From the NCBI RefSeq assembly GCF_001984065.1, contig NZ_LYVP01000015.1:1-64000 (forward strand): a DNA stretch of 64,000 nt. Reading direction: 5' to 3'. Positions 36,795 to 45,079 of this stretch are shown piece after piece. The notes under the pieces were generated by a model that did not search any database, was not told the origin of the DNA, and saw only the letters and a list, made by a program, of their open reading frames with translations. The stretch is from Pseudomonas sp. KK4. Its GTDB lineage: Bacteria; Pseudomonadota; Gammaproteobacteria; Pseudomonadales; Pseudomonadaceae. Within the stretch, counting starts at the first letter, position 1; the number at the start of each line of letters is the position of its first letter. A program made the position numbers and the translations under genes.

Positions 36795-37627
36795 GCGATG
36801 TAGCTGTGGTTTCCCCGTTGCCGATTCAACCTGCGGACGGCGTCAGTGAAGACCCCGCCGGCGAGTTGCTGGACAGGCTGGTACCGGTGAGGGAGGACGA
36901 ACTGCCGCAGGGTGTGCTGGAACTGCTGGCGCCGTTGATGATGCGCCATCGACCGCTGACGGACATGGATCGTGGACCGCTCTTGCAGACCATGCTCCCC
37001 GCGATAGTGGCGGTGGAGTACGACGAGGCGCAGCAATCGCCGGCTCCGGTGGCGGTACCTTGTCCAAACCCTCAGCCACCGTCGAGCAAGCCGGTGCAAC
37101 CAGGGGCTTACGTTGCGGCCGCCCCGGTATTTGACGCAGCCTTTTTCAAGGTTGCTCAAGCGCCGCTGACCGACCGCCCGGTGGACATGCCCAATCCTTC
37201 GCTGGCCGAAACTGTCACCCCTGCCGATGCACTTGAGTTCGTGGGGCAACGATCGCCAGCCTTACCGATCGTCAGTCACCGGCCGTTCGTATCACCGGCT
37301 CCAACACCTGCTGTCCCGCAACCACCGCCCATGCCCGAGACGGTCATCGACGCCTTGCCGAACCCAGCGCCCGGCCTGTTGCAGGTTCCCTTCGACAACG
37401 GCATCGCCAGCGGCCAGGTGACCATCCGTCGCATGGCTGACGAACCTGCGCGCACTTTGCAGCTCAGCCCGAGCAATGCGTTGGTGTTCGAACAGCTCAA
37501 AGTGTCTCTTGAGCAGGTGCGCGAACCCGCCTGGCACCTGACCGACAGCGACGACCAGCAGCAGCGTCAGGGCTCGCGGCAGGCGCCGGGTGACGAGCAG
37601 GACGAAGAGGCCGGGCAGGGGGCATGA
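36791..37627 (+). CDS. spaN: Needle-length regulator (SctP), SpaN/InvJ-like
   Basis: 278 residues from ATG 36791. The centre is proline-rich and low in order (about 85-210), and the C-terminal third (VTIRRMADEPARTLQLSPSNALVFEQLKVSL) looks like the family's folded switch domain. It is the ruler/substrate-switch protein by position and makeup. Overlaps both neighbours by 4 bp. Confidence 0.8.
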   Translation: MSDVAVVSPLPIQPADGVSEDPAGELLDRLVPVREDELPQGVLELLAPLMMRHRPLTDMDRGPLLQTMLPAIVAVEYDEAQQSPAPVAVPCPNPQPPSSKPVQPGAYVAAAPVFDAAFFKVAQAPLTDRPVDMPNPSLAETVTPADALEFVGQRSPALPIVSHRPFVSPAPTPAVPQPPPMPETVIDALPNPAPGLLQVPFDNGIASGQVTIRRMADEPARTLQLSPSNALVFEQLKVSLEQVREPAWHLTDSDDQQQRQGSRQAPGDEQDEEAGQGA

Positions 37628-38526
37628 AGGGGTTGAATCTACGGCGGATCAATCCTCAGGCGCATGCCGGTGCTCAGGCGGTTCGACGTTGGCTGAGTGC
37701 CGGTGTGCAGGCGGGGTCAGGAGCGCCAGAACCCGCGCAATATTTACGTTTTCGCGCATCGGGCGAATGCGGCGATTGGTGGGGGCTGATCGACGCCCGG
37801 GGCTGGTTGCATCGATCGTTGCCGACGTTGCAGTCGTTACTGGCGGTCGAGTGTTCGCTGATCCACATCGTCGAGCTGTTCCGAGCGGTGCCACGGCCCC
37901 TGCCGATGGACGTGGACGACTTGCACTATCGGAACATTGGCGATGCCGAAGCGGTCCCGCGGGCACAACTGCCGACCCAGGCTTTGCCGTGGCTCGACAG
38001 CGCTTGCGGGCGCGTCTGGGTGACCCAATTGCCGCCAGCACCCGCCGCCGGCAGGCCCCTGGCAAGCGAATCCTGGCTGGACGACTTACCGCTGCACCTG
38101 GACCTGATGCTGGGCTGGAGTCACCTGCGCCAGGTCGTGCGCCTGAATGAAGGCGATGTGCTGCGGATCATCCATCGCTCGCAACGCGGTTGCGTGGGCA
38201 ACCATTGCCTCGGCGACTTCACCTTCACTGAACTGGGAATACACATGCAATCGACCGTCGAAGATACCCACAGCGCGCCTGCACCCGAAGTCGACCTCGG
38301 CGCTGTGCCGGTGCGTCTGGAGTTCGTGCTCGCGACCCATGCCATCGACCTGGCGACGCTGACGCAGATCATCGACGGGCAACTGATTGCGCTGGCGGAC
38401 GAGGCGGCGCGGCACATCGAGGTGCGCGCCAATGGCAAAGCCGTCGCCCGTGGCGAACTGGTGCAACTGGGCGAACAGTTGGCTGTGGAGTTGCTCGAGG
38501 TCTACAGGGCGGCGCGCGATGAATGA
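37624..38526 (+). CDS. spaO: T3SS sorting-platform (C-ring) protein SctQ
   Basis: 300 residues with two SPOA-type regions; the C-terminal one (about 218-300, PVRLEFVLATHAIDLATLTQI ... LVQLGEQLAVELL) is clear. It forms the cytoplasmic sorting platform with OrgA and OrgB. An in-frame ATG at 38245 (codon 208) preceded by GGGAAT could give a 93-residue C-terminal form, as found for SpaO in Salmonella. Confidence 0.88.
   Translation: MKGLNLRRINPQAHAGAQAVRRWLSAGVQAGSGAPEPAQYLRFRASGECGDWWGLIDARGWLHRSLPTLQSLLAVECSLIHIVELFRAVPRPLPMDVDDLHYRNIGDAEAVPRAQLPTQALPWLDSACGRVWVTQLPPAPAAGRPLASESWLDDLPLHLDLMLGWSHLRQVVRLNEGDVLRIIHRSQRGCVGNHCLGDFTFTELGIHMQSTVEDTHSAPAPEVDLGAVPVRLEFVLATHAIDLATLTQIIDGQLIALADEAARHIEVRANGKAVARGELVQLGEQLAVELLEVYRAARDE
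38245..38526 (+). CDS. Possible internal-start product SpaO-C
   Basis: In-frame ATG at 38245 with GGGA 6-7 bases upstream would give 93 residues covering the C-terminal SPOA domain. Salmonella SpaO and other SctQ proteins make such a short form from within the same gene. Predicted, not proven. Confidence 0.55.
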   Translation: MQSTVEDTHSAPAPEVDLGAVPVRLEFVLATHAIDLATLTQIIDGQLIALADEAARHIEVRANGKAVARGELVQLGEQLAVELLEVYRAARDE

Positions 38527-39163
38527 CGTCTCGCTGATCGGTCTGCTGTCGTTCGCCTCCTTGCTGCCGTTTCTGGTGGCGGCGGGTACTTGCTACATCA
38601 AGTTTTCCATTGTCTTCGTCATCGTGCGCAACGCCTTGGGGCTGCAGCAGGTGCCGTCGAACATGGCGCTGAATGCGATCGCCCTGATGCTGGCGATTTT
38701 CGTGATGACCCCGGTGATGAAGCAGGGCTACGACTACTACAAGACTGAAGCGGTGGCCTTCACCGACATCGAATCGGTGGTGAATTTCGCCGAGAACGGT
38801 CTGGGCAGCTACAAAGACTATCTGCGCAAGTACACCGACCCGGAACTGGCGCTGTTCTTCGAGCGGGCCCAGGCCGTGCAAAGTGAAACCGAGGTTGATG
38901 AAACGCTGGAACCCTCGCTGTTTTCGCTGCTGCCGGCCTACGCCCTGAGTGAAATCAAAAGCGCCTTCAAGATCGGCTTCTACCTGTACCTGCCGTTCGT
39001 GATCGTCGACCTGGTGATCTCCAGCATCCTTTTGGCGCTGGGCATGATGATGATGAGTCCGGTGATCATTTCCGTACCGATCAAACTGGTGCTGTTCGTT
39101 GCGCTCGATGGCTGGGCGCTGTTGTCCACTGGCCTGGTCAGGCAATACCTGGACCTGGCCTAG
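38519..39163 (+). CDS. spaP: T3SS export apparatus protein SctR
   Basis: 214 residues from ATG 38519, overlapping spaO by 8 bp. Four hydrophobic helices with FLVAAGTCYIKFSIVFVIVRNALGLQQVP near the N-terminus and IGFYLYLPFVIVDLVISSIL, both diagnostic of the FliP/SctR family. It forms the pore complex with SpaQ and SpaR in the inner membrane. Confidence 0.95.
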   Translation: MNDVSLIGLLSFASLLPFLVAAGTCYIKFSIVFVIVRNALGLQQVPSNMALNAIALMLAIFVMTPVMKQGYDYYKTEAVAFTDIESVVNFAENGLGSYKDYLRKYTDPELALFFERAQAVQSETEVDETLEPSLFSLLPAYALSEIKSAFKIGFYLYLPFVIVDLVISSILLALGMMMMSPVIISVPIKLVLFVALDGWALLSTGLVRQYLDLA

Positions 39164-39172
39164 GAGGCGACC

Positions 39173-39427
39173 GTGAACGACCTGGTGTATGCCGGCAACA
39201 AGACCCTGTACCTGATTCTGTTGATGGTGGCCTGGCCGATCATCGTCGCCACGGTGGTGGGCCTGGTGGTGGGGTTGATCCAGACCGTGACCCAGTTGCA
39301 GGAGCAGACGCTGCCGTTCGGTTTCAAGCTGCTGGCGGTGGCTGCGTGCCTGTTTCTGCTCTCGGGTTGGTACGGCGAGACCCTGCTGGATTTCAGCCGC
39401 GAAGTCATTCGCCTGGCGTTGGCTTAG
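39173..39427 (+). CDS. spaQ: T3SS export apparatus protein SctS
   Basis: 84 residues, two membrane helices joined by a short loop ([20 protein letters not shown]), the FliQ/SctS signature. GTG start at 39173 with AGGAGGCG upstream. Confidence 0.94.
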   Translation: MNDLVYAGNKTLYLILLMVAWPIIVATVVGLVVGLIQTVTQLQEQTLPFGFKLLAVAACLFLLSGWYGETLLDFSREVIRLALA

Positions 39428-39431
39428 GCTG

Positions 39432-40232
39432 ATGGCGGTGACGTTGTTCTTCGATCTGTACGCGGTGTTCGCCGCAGCGATTCTCGGTGTGGCGCGGCTG
39501 ACGCCGATCTTTTTCATGCTGCCGTTTCTCAACAGCGGGGTGCTCACCGGGGCGCCGCGCCAGGGGGTGATCGTGGTGGTGGCGCTGGGGTTCTGGGCTT
39601 ATGTGGGCGTGCCGTTGCCGGCGCTCGATGGCGTGGCTTTTCTGGGATTGGTGTTGCGTGAGGCGGGCATCGGTGTCCTGCTTGGCTGCCTGTTGTGCTG
39701 GCCGTTCTGGGTACTGCACGCCATGGGCAACCTGATCGACAACCAGCGCGGTGCGATGCTCAGCAGCACCGTCGACCCGGCAAACGGTGTCGACACCTCG
39801 GAGCTGGCGAACTTCCTGCAACTGTTCGCCGCGGCGGTGTACCTCGAGGGCGGCGGCATGTTGTTGATGCTCGAAACCGTTGGCCACAGTTACAGAATCT
39901 GCACACCGGCAACAGGCTGTGAGGTGCAGTTGCAACCGATCCTTTTGCTGCTGGACGCACTGGTGAGCAAGACCCTGGTGATCAGCGCGCCGGTGGTTGC
40001 CACGTTGCTGATCAGCGAAGCGCTGCTGGGTTTGCTCTCGCGCTACGCGCCGCAGATGAATGCGTTCTCGGTGTCGCTGACGGTCAAGAGCCTGGTGGCG
40101 CTGGTGGTGTTGATGCTGTATTTCGGCGCGCACCTGCCGCCGCAGGTGTTGCGCATGGGGGTGAAATCCCAGGGGCTGGCGCAGTACCTGGAGCGGGAGG
40201 CGGGTGATGTCGTCCAGCGCCTCGAAGACTGA
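39432..40232 (+). CDS. spaR: T3SS export apparatus protein SctT
   Basis: 266 residues with about six hydrophobic helices and the FliR/SctT segments NQRGAMLSSTVDPANG and LLSRYAPQMNAFSVSLTVKSL. It starts 5 bp after spaQ and overlaps spaS. Confidence 0.94.
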   Translation: MAVTLFFDLYAVFAAAILGVARLTPIFFMLPFLNSGVLTGAPRQGVIVVVALGFWAYVGVPLPALDGVAFLGLVLREAGIGVLLGCLLCWPFWVLHAMGNLIDNQRGAMLSSTVDPANGVDTSELANFLQLFAAAVYLEGGGMLLMLETVGHSYRICTPATGCEVQLQPILLLLDALVSKTLVISAPVVATLLISEALLGLLSRYAPQMNAFSVSLTVKSLVALVVLMLYFGAHLPPQVLRMGVKSQGLAQYLEREAGDVVQRLED

Positions 40233-41241
40233 GAAACCCACACCCAAGCGTCTGCGCGATGCCGCGCGCAAAGGTCAGTCGTTCAAGGCCAAGGACCTGG
40301 TCATCACCTGCCTGACCCTGTGCGGCATCAGCTACATGGTGTTCAACAGTTCGCTGCTGGAAGTCATGGAAGTCTATCGGCGGATCATCGCCAGCGACTT
40401 CGATGCCGACTTGCAGAAGTACTCGGCGATGCTGGTGCTGGTGGGGCTCAAGGCGTTGCTGCCGTTGCTGCTGGTGTGTGTCCTGACCAGCGCCTTGCCG
40501 GCGTTGCTGCAAAGCGGCTTCGCCCTGGCCAGCGAAGCCTTGAAGCTGAATTTCGGCGCGCTCAATCCCATCAATGGCTTCAAGAAACTGTTCAGCCTGC
40601 GCACCGTCAAGGACACGCTCAAGGCGCTGTTGTACCTGGGCAGTTTTGCCATGGCACTGTGGATCGTCTGGGTCACCCAGCGGCAATTGCTGTTCGCTCA
40701 GTTGTTCGCCGAGGCCCCGGACCTGTTCGCCATCTGGGGGCATTTGCTGCTGGTCGTGGTGTTGGCATTCCTGGGCTGCGTGCTGTTGATCGTGGTGCTC
40801 GATGCGTTGAGCGAGTACTGGCTGTTCATCAAGGACCAGATGATGGACAAGGATGCGGTCAAGCGCGAACACAAGGAACAGGACGGCAACCCGGAGATCA
40901 AGAACCGCCGCCGCGACCTGCATCGCGAGTTGCTGTCCGAACAGGTCAAGTCCGATATCCGCAACTCGCGGATGATCATCGCCAACCCGACCCACATCGC
41001 CATCGGCGTGTACTTCCGCCCGGACATCATCGTGCTGCCGTTCATCTCGCTGATGGAAACCAACCAACGAGCCCTGGCGGTTCGTGCCTATGCCAGGGAA
41101 GTGGGCGTGCCGGTGATCAACGACATCGCCCTGGCCAGGCGCATCTACAAGACCCATCAGCGCTACAGCTTCCTGCAGGTGCAGGAAGTCGAGGAAGTCC
41201 TGCGCCTGCTGATCTGGCTGGAGCAGGTGGAAAACGCCTGA
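40207..41241 (+). CDS. spaS: T3SS export switch protein SctU
   Basis: 344 residues, ATG 40207 with GGGAGG upstream. Four membrane helices (about 30-205), then a cytoplasmic domain with the autocleavage motif NPTH at 260-263. Cleavage at N/P switches substrate class. It is the last gene before a 490-bp gap that holds three REPINs and the sicA leader. Confidence 0.95.
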   Translation: MSSSASKTEKPTPKRLRDAARKGQSFKAKDLVITCLTLCGISYMVFNSSLLEVMEVYRRIIASDFDADLQKYSAMLVLVGLKALLPLLLVCVLTSALPALLQSGFALASEALKLNFGALNPINGFKKLFSLRTVKDTLKALLYLGSFAMALWIVWVTQRQLLFAQLFAEAPDLFAIWGHLLLVVVLAFLGCVLLIVVLDALSEYWLFIKDQMMDKDAVKREHKEQDGNPEIKNRRRDLHRELLSEQVKSDIRNSRMIIANPTHIAIGVYFRPDIIVLPFISLMETNQRALAVRAYAREVGVPVINDIALARRIYKTHQRYSFLQVQEVEEVLRLLIWLEQVENA

Positions 41242-41288
41242 ACCACGCCGCAACACCCCCTGTGGGGGCGGGCTCGGCGCCAACCCCT

Positions 41289-41387
41289 GTAGGAGCGAGC
41301 ACGCTCGCGATGGTCGCCAACGAAAACGCGGGAAACCAGACACCCAACCGCGCCCTCGGGCTCATCGCGAGCAAGCCCATTCCCACA
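41289..41387. repeat. REPIN unit 1 of the tandem spaS-sicA array
   Basis: TGTAGGAGCGAGCACGCTCG arm with a diverged inverted partner ending ATTCCCACA. First of three units with a period of about 116 bp, the gaps between units having the shared phrase CTCGGCGCCAA. Confidence 0.88.
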
Positions 41388-41404
41388 GCCTCGGCGCCAA
41401 CCCC

Positions 41405-41504
41405 TGTAGGAGCGAGCACGCTCGCGATGGTCGTGAACGATAACGCGGGAAACCAGACACCCAACGGCGCTCTCAGGTTTTTCGCGAGCGAGCTCGCTCC
41501 TACA
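41405..41504. repeat. REPIN unit 2 of the tandem spaS-sicA array
   Basis: TGTAGGAGCGAGCACGCTCG arm and GAGCGAGCTCGCTCCTACA inverted partner. Its inner spacer is almost identical to that of unit 3. Confidence 0.9.
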
Positions 41505-41521
41505 GGCTCGGCGCCAATCCC

Positions 41522-41621
41522 TGTAGGAGCGAGCTCGCTCGCGATGGTCGCCAACGATAACGCGGGAAACCTGACACCCAACGGCGCTCTCGGGTTTTTC
41601 GCGAGCGAGCTCGCTCCTACA
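41522..41621. repeat. REPIN unit 3 of the tandem spaS-sicA array
   Basis: TGTAGGAGCGAGCTCGCTCG arm and its exact inverted partner. The 41242-41731 gap holds only these repeats and the sicA leader; no other coding content is seen. Confidence 0.9.
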
Positions 41622-41694
41622 AGGGGTGGTGTTGCTTCAGGGGGATGAGCGCAATTTGGCAGCGTGCCACCCGACGCTTTTGGCTCAATGCAGC

Positions 41695-41717
41695 CGTCAG
41701 CAGCGCTGACGTTTTTT
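41695..41717 (+). terminator. Terminator-like hairpin in front of sicA
   Basis: CGTCAGC-AGC-GCTGACG followed by six T, ending one base before the AGGAG ribosome-binding site of sicA and 14 bases before its ATG. No promoter can fit between it and sicA, so it acts either as a partial stop for inv-spa transcripts or as an attenuator of the sic-sip operon. Confidence 0.75.
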
Positions 41718-41731
41718 CAGGAGTGTGGCTG

Positions 41732-42214
41732 ATGAGTCGCAATGACGAACAAAGTGAACAGGTCGCCCTCGACGTCGTGGATGCGGTGCTTGCCGGTGCG
41801 CCGTTGAAGGATGTGCAGGGCATCAGCGATGAACAGATGAATCATCTGTACGCCTTCGCCTACCAGTTCTATGAGCAGGGTCGGTTGGACGATGCCGAGA
41901 AGTTCTTTCACTTCCTGTGCATCTACGACTTCTACAACAGCCAGTACTGGATGGGCCTGGCGGCCGTGCACCAGCTCAAACACAACCACCAGAAAGCGAT
42001 CGACCTGTACGCGATCGCCTTCGCCCAAGGCAGGAGCGACTACCGCCCGATGTTCTACAGCGGCCAGTGTCAGCTCGCCCTGGGCAAGGTCGGCAAGGCC
42101 CGGTTGTGTTTCGAGTACGTGCTGGAGCACGCCACACAAGACGATCTGCGAGAGCAGGCACGGGTGTATCTCGACAGCCTGAGCCACATGGAACCGCAGT
42201 GTTCCGAGGAGTGA
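41732..42214 (+). CDS. sicA: Translocator chaperone SicA
   Basis: 160 residues with three TPR repeats (AYQFYEQGRLDDAEKFFHFLC, MGLAAVHQLKHNHQKAIDLYA, GQCQLALGKVGKARLCFEYV). It keeps SipB and SipC apart and, in Salmonella, is coactivator of InvF. The ATG at 41732 aligns with the family start; the longer frame from 41645 would read through the hairpin and is rejected. Confidence 0.93.
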   Translation: MSRNDEQSEQVALDVVDAVLAGAPLKDVQGISDEQMNHLYAFAYQFYEQGRLDDAEKFFHFLCIYDFYNSQYWMGLAAVHQLKHNHQKAIDLYAIAFAQGRSDYRPMFYSGQCQLALGKVGKARLCFEYVLEHATQDDLREQARVYLDSLSHMEPQCSEE

Positions 42215-42216
42215 AC

Positions 42217-43986
42217 ATGAGTGAAATCAGAAGCGGCTTCACCCCGGCCGTCCCCGGGACAATGAGCCGGACCGAAGCCTTTGAAAAATACGGCAAGGCC
42301 GCCGCCCAGGCAGCCAGGACGGCGGATTACCGGAGGGCCGGTCAGCAGGCGCTGGCGGACCTGATGTCGGTCAATTACCAGGGCACTAACAATGCCCCTG
42401 CCGGGAGCGCGGGACGGCCGACACTGCAGCCGCCGCCACCGCGCGCCGACGGCAACAGACAGGAAACCGACGGCGACCTGTTCACGCTGTTGATGGCGCT
42501 GCTCAGCGAGCTGATCAGCGAGGTCGACGTCAACAAACTGAACAATCGCCTGGCGATGCTGCAAAGCATGGCCGGTGCCAAGCAACAGGGGCACGAAAAA
42601 CTCTCCGCCGAATACGCCGCAGCCGTCGAGGCCCTCGAAGCAGCAGAGGGCGACATCGGCAGCAGCCAGGAATACCTCGACCAGTTGCAGGCGCGGGTCC
42701 TGCACGTCCAGGGATTGCTCGACGCCTGCGAAGCGCGCCTGGCTCAACTGGACCCGCAGTCCCCCGAATACGCCCGGGAACTGGCGCTGCGCGATCAGCT
42801 CAAGGGCGAACTGGCCGGCCATACGTCAGCCCTGCAAACAGCCACCGATGCGCACCTGACCCTGATCGAAACCGCCAACGCCTGCGCCAGGACCCTGGCC
42901 GCTGTGGTGGCGAAAGTGCGCGAGACCGGTGTCGGCGGCTCCGTCATCAAGGACAGCGATGAAAAGGCTTTGAGCAGCAGTGCGCTGGCATTGCTCAACC
43001 GCTTGAAGATCATCGAGATGCTGGGTGAAGCGGCGCAGAACAAGGAAGAACTCAGTCAGGCGCTGTTCCTGGAGTTGCAGGCCAAAATCCAGGAACACAT
43101 GAAGGCGGAGTCGGAAAAGTACCTGGAGGAAGTGCGCAAGGCCGAGGCCCTGCAAAAGACCATGGGCTGCATCGGCGCCATCGTCGGGGCGATACTGACC
43201 ATTGCGACTATCACCGCCGGCGTGCTGATCGCCAACCCGGTGCTGGTGGCAGTGGGTGTGATTGGCGCGGCGGTGATGATGACCGACGCCATGGTCAAGG
43301 AAGCGACAGGCGTGTCGTTCATGGCCCAGGCCATGAAACCGCTGACCACGGTGATGCAGGAAGCCATCAAGCTGTTCACCGAGCTCTACACCCGGCTGCT
43401 GATCGCAGCGGGTGTCGATGAGCAAACCGCCAAAGACATCGCGCAGATCGCCGGCATGATCCAGGGCGTTGCCTCGACCATGGCCGCCATCGCGCTGGTG
43501 GCGGTGGTCGGCGTGCAGGTGATCGGGCCGATGGTCAGCGCCGTGGCGTCGAAACTGGCCTCGGCGATTGCTCAGGCGGCACCGGTGGCGATGGAGGCCC
43601 TCAAACAAATGGGCTCGTCGTTCAGCCACATGTTCCACCTGATGCTCACGCAGTTGCGCGGCTTCGTCACCCGTGGCGCCGATGCCATGACCGTCGCCCG
43701 GTTCGCCAGCCATCTGGAGATTGCTCAGGCCGCCACCGCGTTCGGCGACGTGGTGGTGCGCGACAGCCTGCAGATCGCCAGCGCCAACCACCAGAAACAA
43801 GCGGCCGAACACTTGGCCGAGGTGCGCATGCGCATGGCGATCAGTGAGGAAATCACGTCCTACCTCACGCGGCTGGTGGAGGATTACGGCGCGTCAATGC
43901 AGGACCGAACCCGCCAGATCGAGCAGTTGTTTGCCGACCTGAAACGTAGCCAATCCGTCAGCCAGCACATCGCTCGCAACGTGTGA
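42217..43986 (+). CDS. sipB: Major translocator SipB/IpaB family
   Basis: 589 residues, near the Salmonella SipB length. A coiled-coil region (about 120-320) precedes hydrophobic segments at about 316-357 and 412-440, which insert into the host membrane to form the pore. The N-terminus is polar, as for secreted substrates. The start follows GAGGAG, 2 bp after sicA, its chaperone. Confidence 0.93.
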   Translation: MSEIRSGFTPAVPGTMSRTEAFEKYGKAAAQAARTADYRRAGQQALADLMSVNYQGTNNAPAGSAGRPTLQPPPPRADGNRQETDGDLFTLLMALLSELISEVDVNKLNNRLAMLQSMAGAKQQGHEKLSAEYAAAVEALEAAEGDIGSSQEYLDQLQARVLHVQGLLDACEARLAQLDPQSPEYARELALRDQLKGELAGHTSALQTATDAHLTLIETANACARTLAAVVAKVRETGVGGSVIKDSDEKALSSSALALLNRLKIIEMLGEAAQNKEELSQALFLELQAKIQEHMKAESEKYLEEVRKAEALQKTMGCIGAIVGAILTIATITAGVLIANPVLVAVGVIGAAVMMTDAMVKEATGVSFMAQAMKPLTTVMQEAIKLFTELYTRLLIAAGVDEQTAKDIAQIAGMIQGVASTMAAIALVAVVGVQVIGPMVSAVASKLASAIAQAAPVAMEALKQMGSSFSHMFHLMLTQLRGFVTRGADAMTVARFASHLEIAQAATAFGDVVVRDSLQIASANHQKQAAEHLAEVRMRMAISEEITSYLTRLVEDYGASMQDRTRQIEQLFADLKRSQSVSQHIARNV

Positions 43987-44010
43987 TCCCGTGGATAGAA
44001 GGAATTCGGT

Positions 44011-45066
44011 ATGACCGCCATCAACAGCACCGGCGTGCTCTCACGCGCTCTGCTCAATGAGCCGTTTGCAGTAGAAAAGAAACCCGAGACGCTCAAAAGC
44101 TTCGCGCTGCATGACGCAATCACCCACGCGCAAATCCTCAAGACCGTGGATGTGCGCGTCCCGACGGCGGCAGAGTTCGAGGCAGCGATCAATGCCTACC
44201 AGCCCAGCGAAGCCGACTGGCAGGATGTCACCGCCGCCATCACTGTGCTCAGCGATGATGTGCGCAGCGACCTGATATTCGACCCCGGTGCCTGGGAGAA
44301 ACACGCCAACGTACTGGTGGCCGCGATCATTGCGCTGAACATCGCGCGGGTGGCCAATGCGCAACTGCGCGGCCATTTCAGCGTCATGGCCAGCGACGCG
44401 GCCAAGGCCCAGGGCGCCGCGATTGTCGAGACTGGCAAGGCCGCGCTGAACAGCGCGTTTGCGCAATTTGGGGCATCCGCCGTCACCGCCGGGTTCGCCA
44501 TGTTCACCAACCTGAAGGGGCAAGCGATGAAGCATGCCGACATCAGCCTGCACAAACGCAACACCCTGGATGCCAGCACCATCGGCAGCGATCTGAAGCG
44601 AGATCGCCAGCGTGATGACTGGGACCCGCAGACCACCAGCAACATCCAGACCTTCGATGATTTCGGCCGCATCACGACTGTGGATTTCCAGCCCAAGGGC
44701 ACCACGCTGACGCCGAAGGAACAGGCCTGGTTCGACGATGAAATCCTCAAGGCGCAGAAGATCGGCCAGACCTCGGAATGGCTGAGCCAGATGGGCAGCA
44801 AGGGCATCGAAAAGAAACTGGAACTGGGGCGTCAGCTTAGTGCCATTTCGGTGAGCTTCAGCCAGTTGGTGTCCAGCCTGGTTCGGCTGTCCGAGCACAA
44901 GGCGCGCGAGAACGAGGTACTGCAACAAAGTGCGCAGAACACCCAGAAGAGCCTCAGCGATGAAGTCGGGCAGAAAGACTCGTCCGATGCCGCGCTGCTG
45001 CAAAAACTGATGGACATGGTGATGCAGATTCTGCAATCGCGCATTGAAGTCATGGGGCGTGTATGA
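44011..45066 (+). CDS. sipC: Translocator SipC/IpaC family
   Basis: 351 residues. A hydrophobic stretch spans about 145-170 after a moderately hydrophobic helix at 100-115. The C-terminal half is polar and helical and ends in MDMVMQILQSRIEVMG, where relatives bind actin or intermediate filaments. Second pore subunit; called by position, helix pattern and operon order. Confidence 0.87.
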   Translation: MTAINSTGVLSRALLNEPFAVEKKPETLKSFALHDAITHAQILKTVDVRVPTAAEFEAAINAYQPSEADWQDVTAAITVLSDDVRSDLIFDPGAWEKHANVLVAAIIALNIARVANAQLRGHFSVMASDAAKAQGAAIVETGKAALNSAFAQFGASAVTAGFAMFTNLKGQAMKHADISLHKRNTLDASTIGSDLKRDRQRDDWDPQTTSNIQTFDDFGRITTVDFQPKGTTLTPKEQAWFDDEILKAQKIGQTSEWLSQMGSKGIEKKLELGRQLSAISVSFSQLVSSLVRLSEHKARENEVLQQSAQNTQKSLSDEVGQKDSSDAALLQKLMDMVMQILQSRIEVMGRV

Positions 45067-45079
45067 GTAGGGCAAACGC

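Noticed and set aside
41289..41621. Regular repeats resembling a CRISPR array
   Set aside because: Only three units, each an inverted REP pair with similar spacers; no cas genes.
41645..41731. Longer sicA start at 41645
   Set aside because: It would translate through the terminator hairpin, lacks family similarity, and its ribosome-binding site is too close; 41732 has AGGAG and aligns with SicA.
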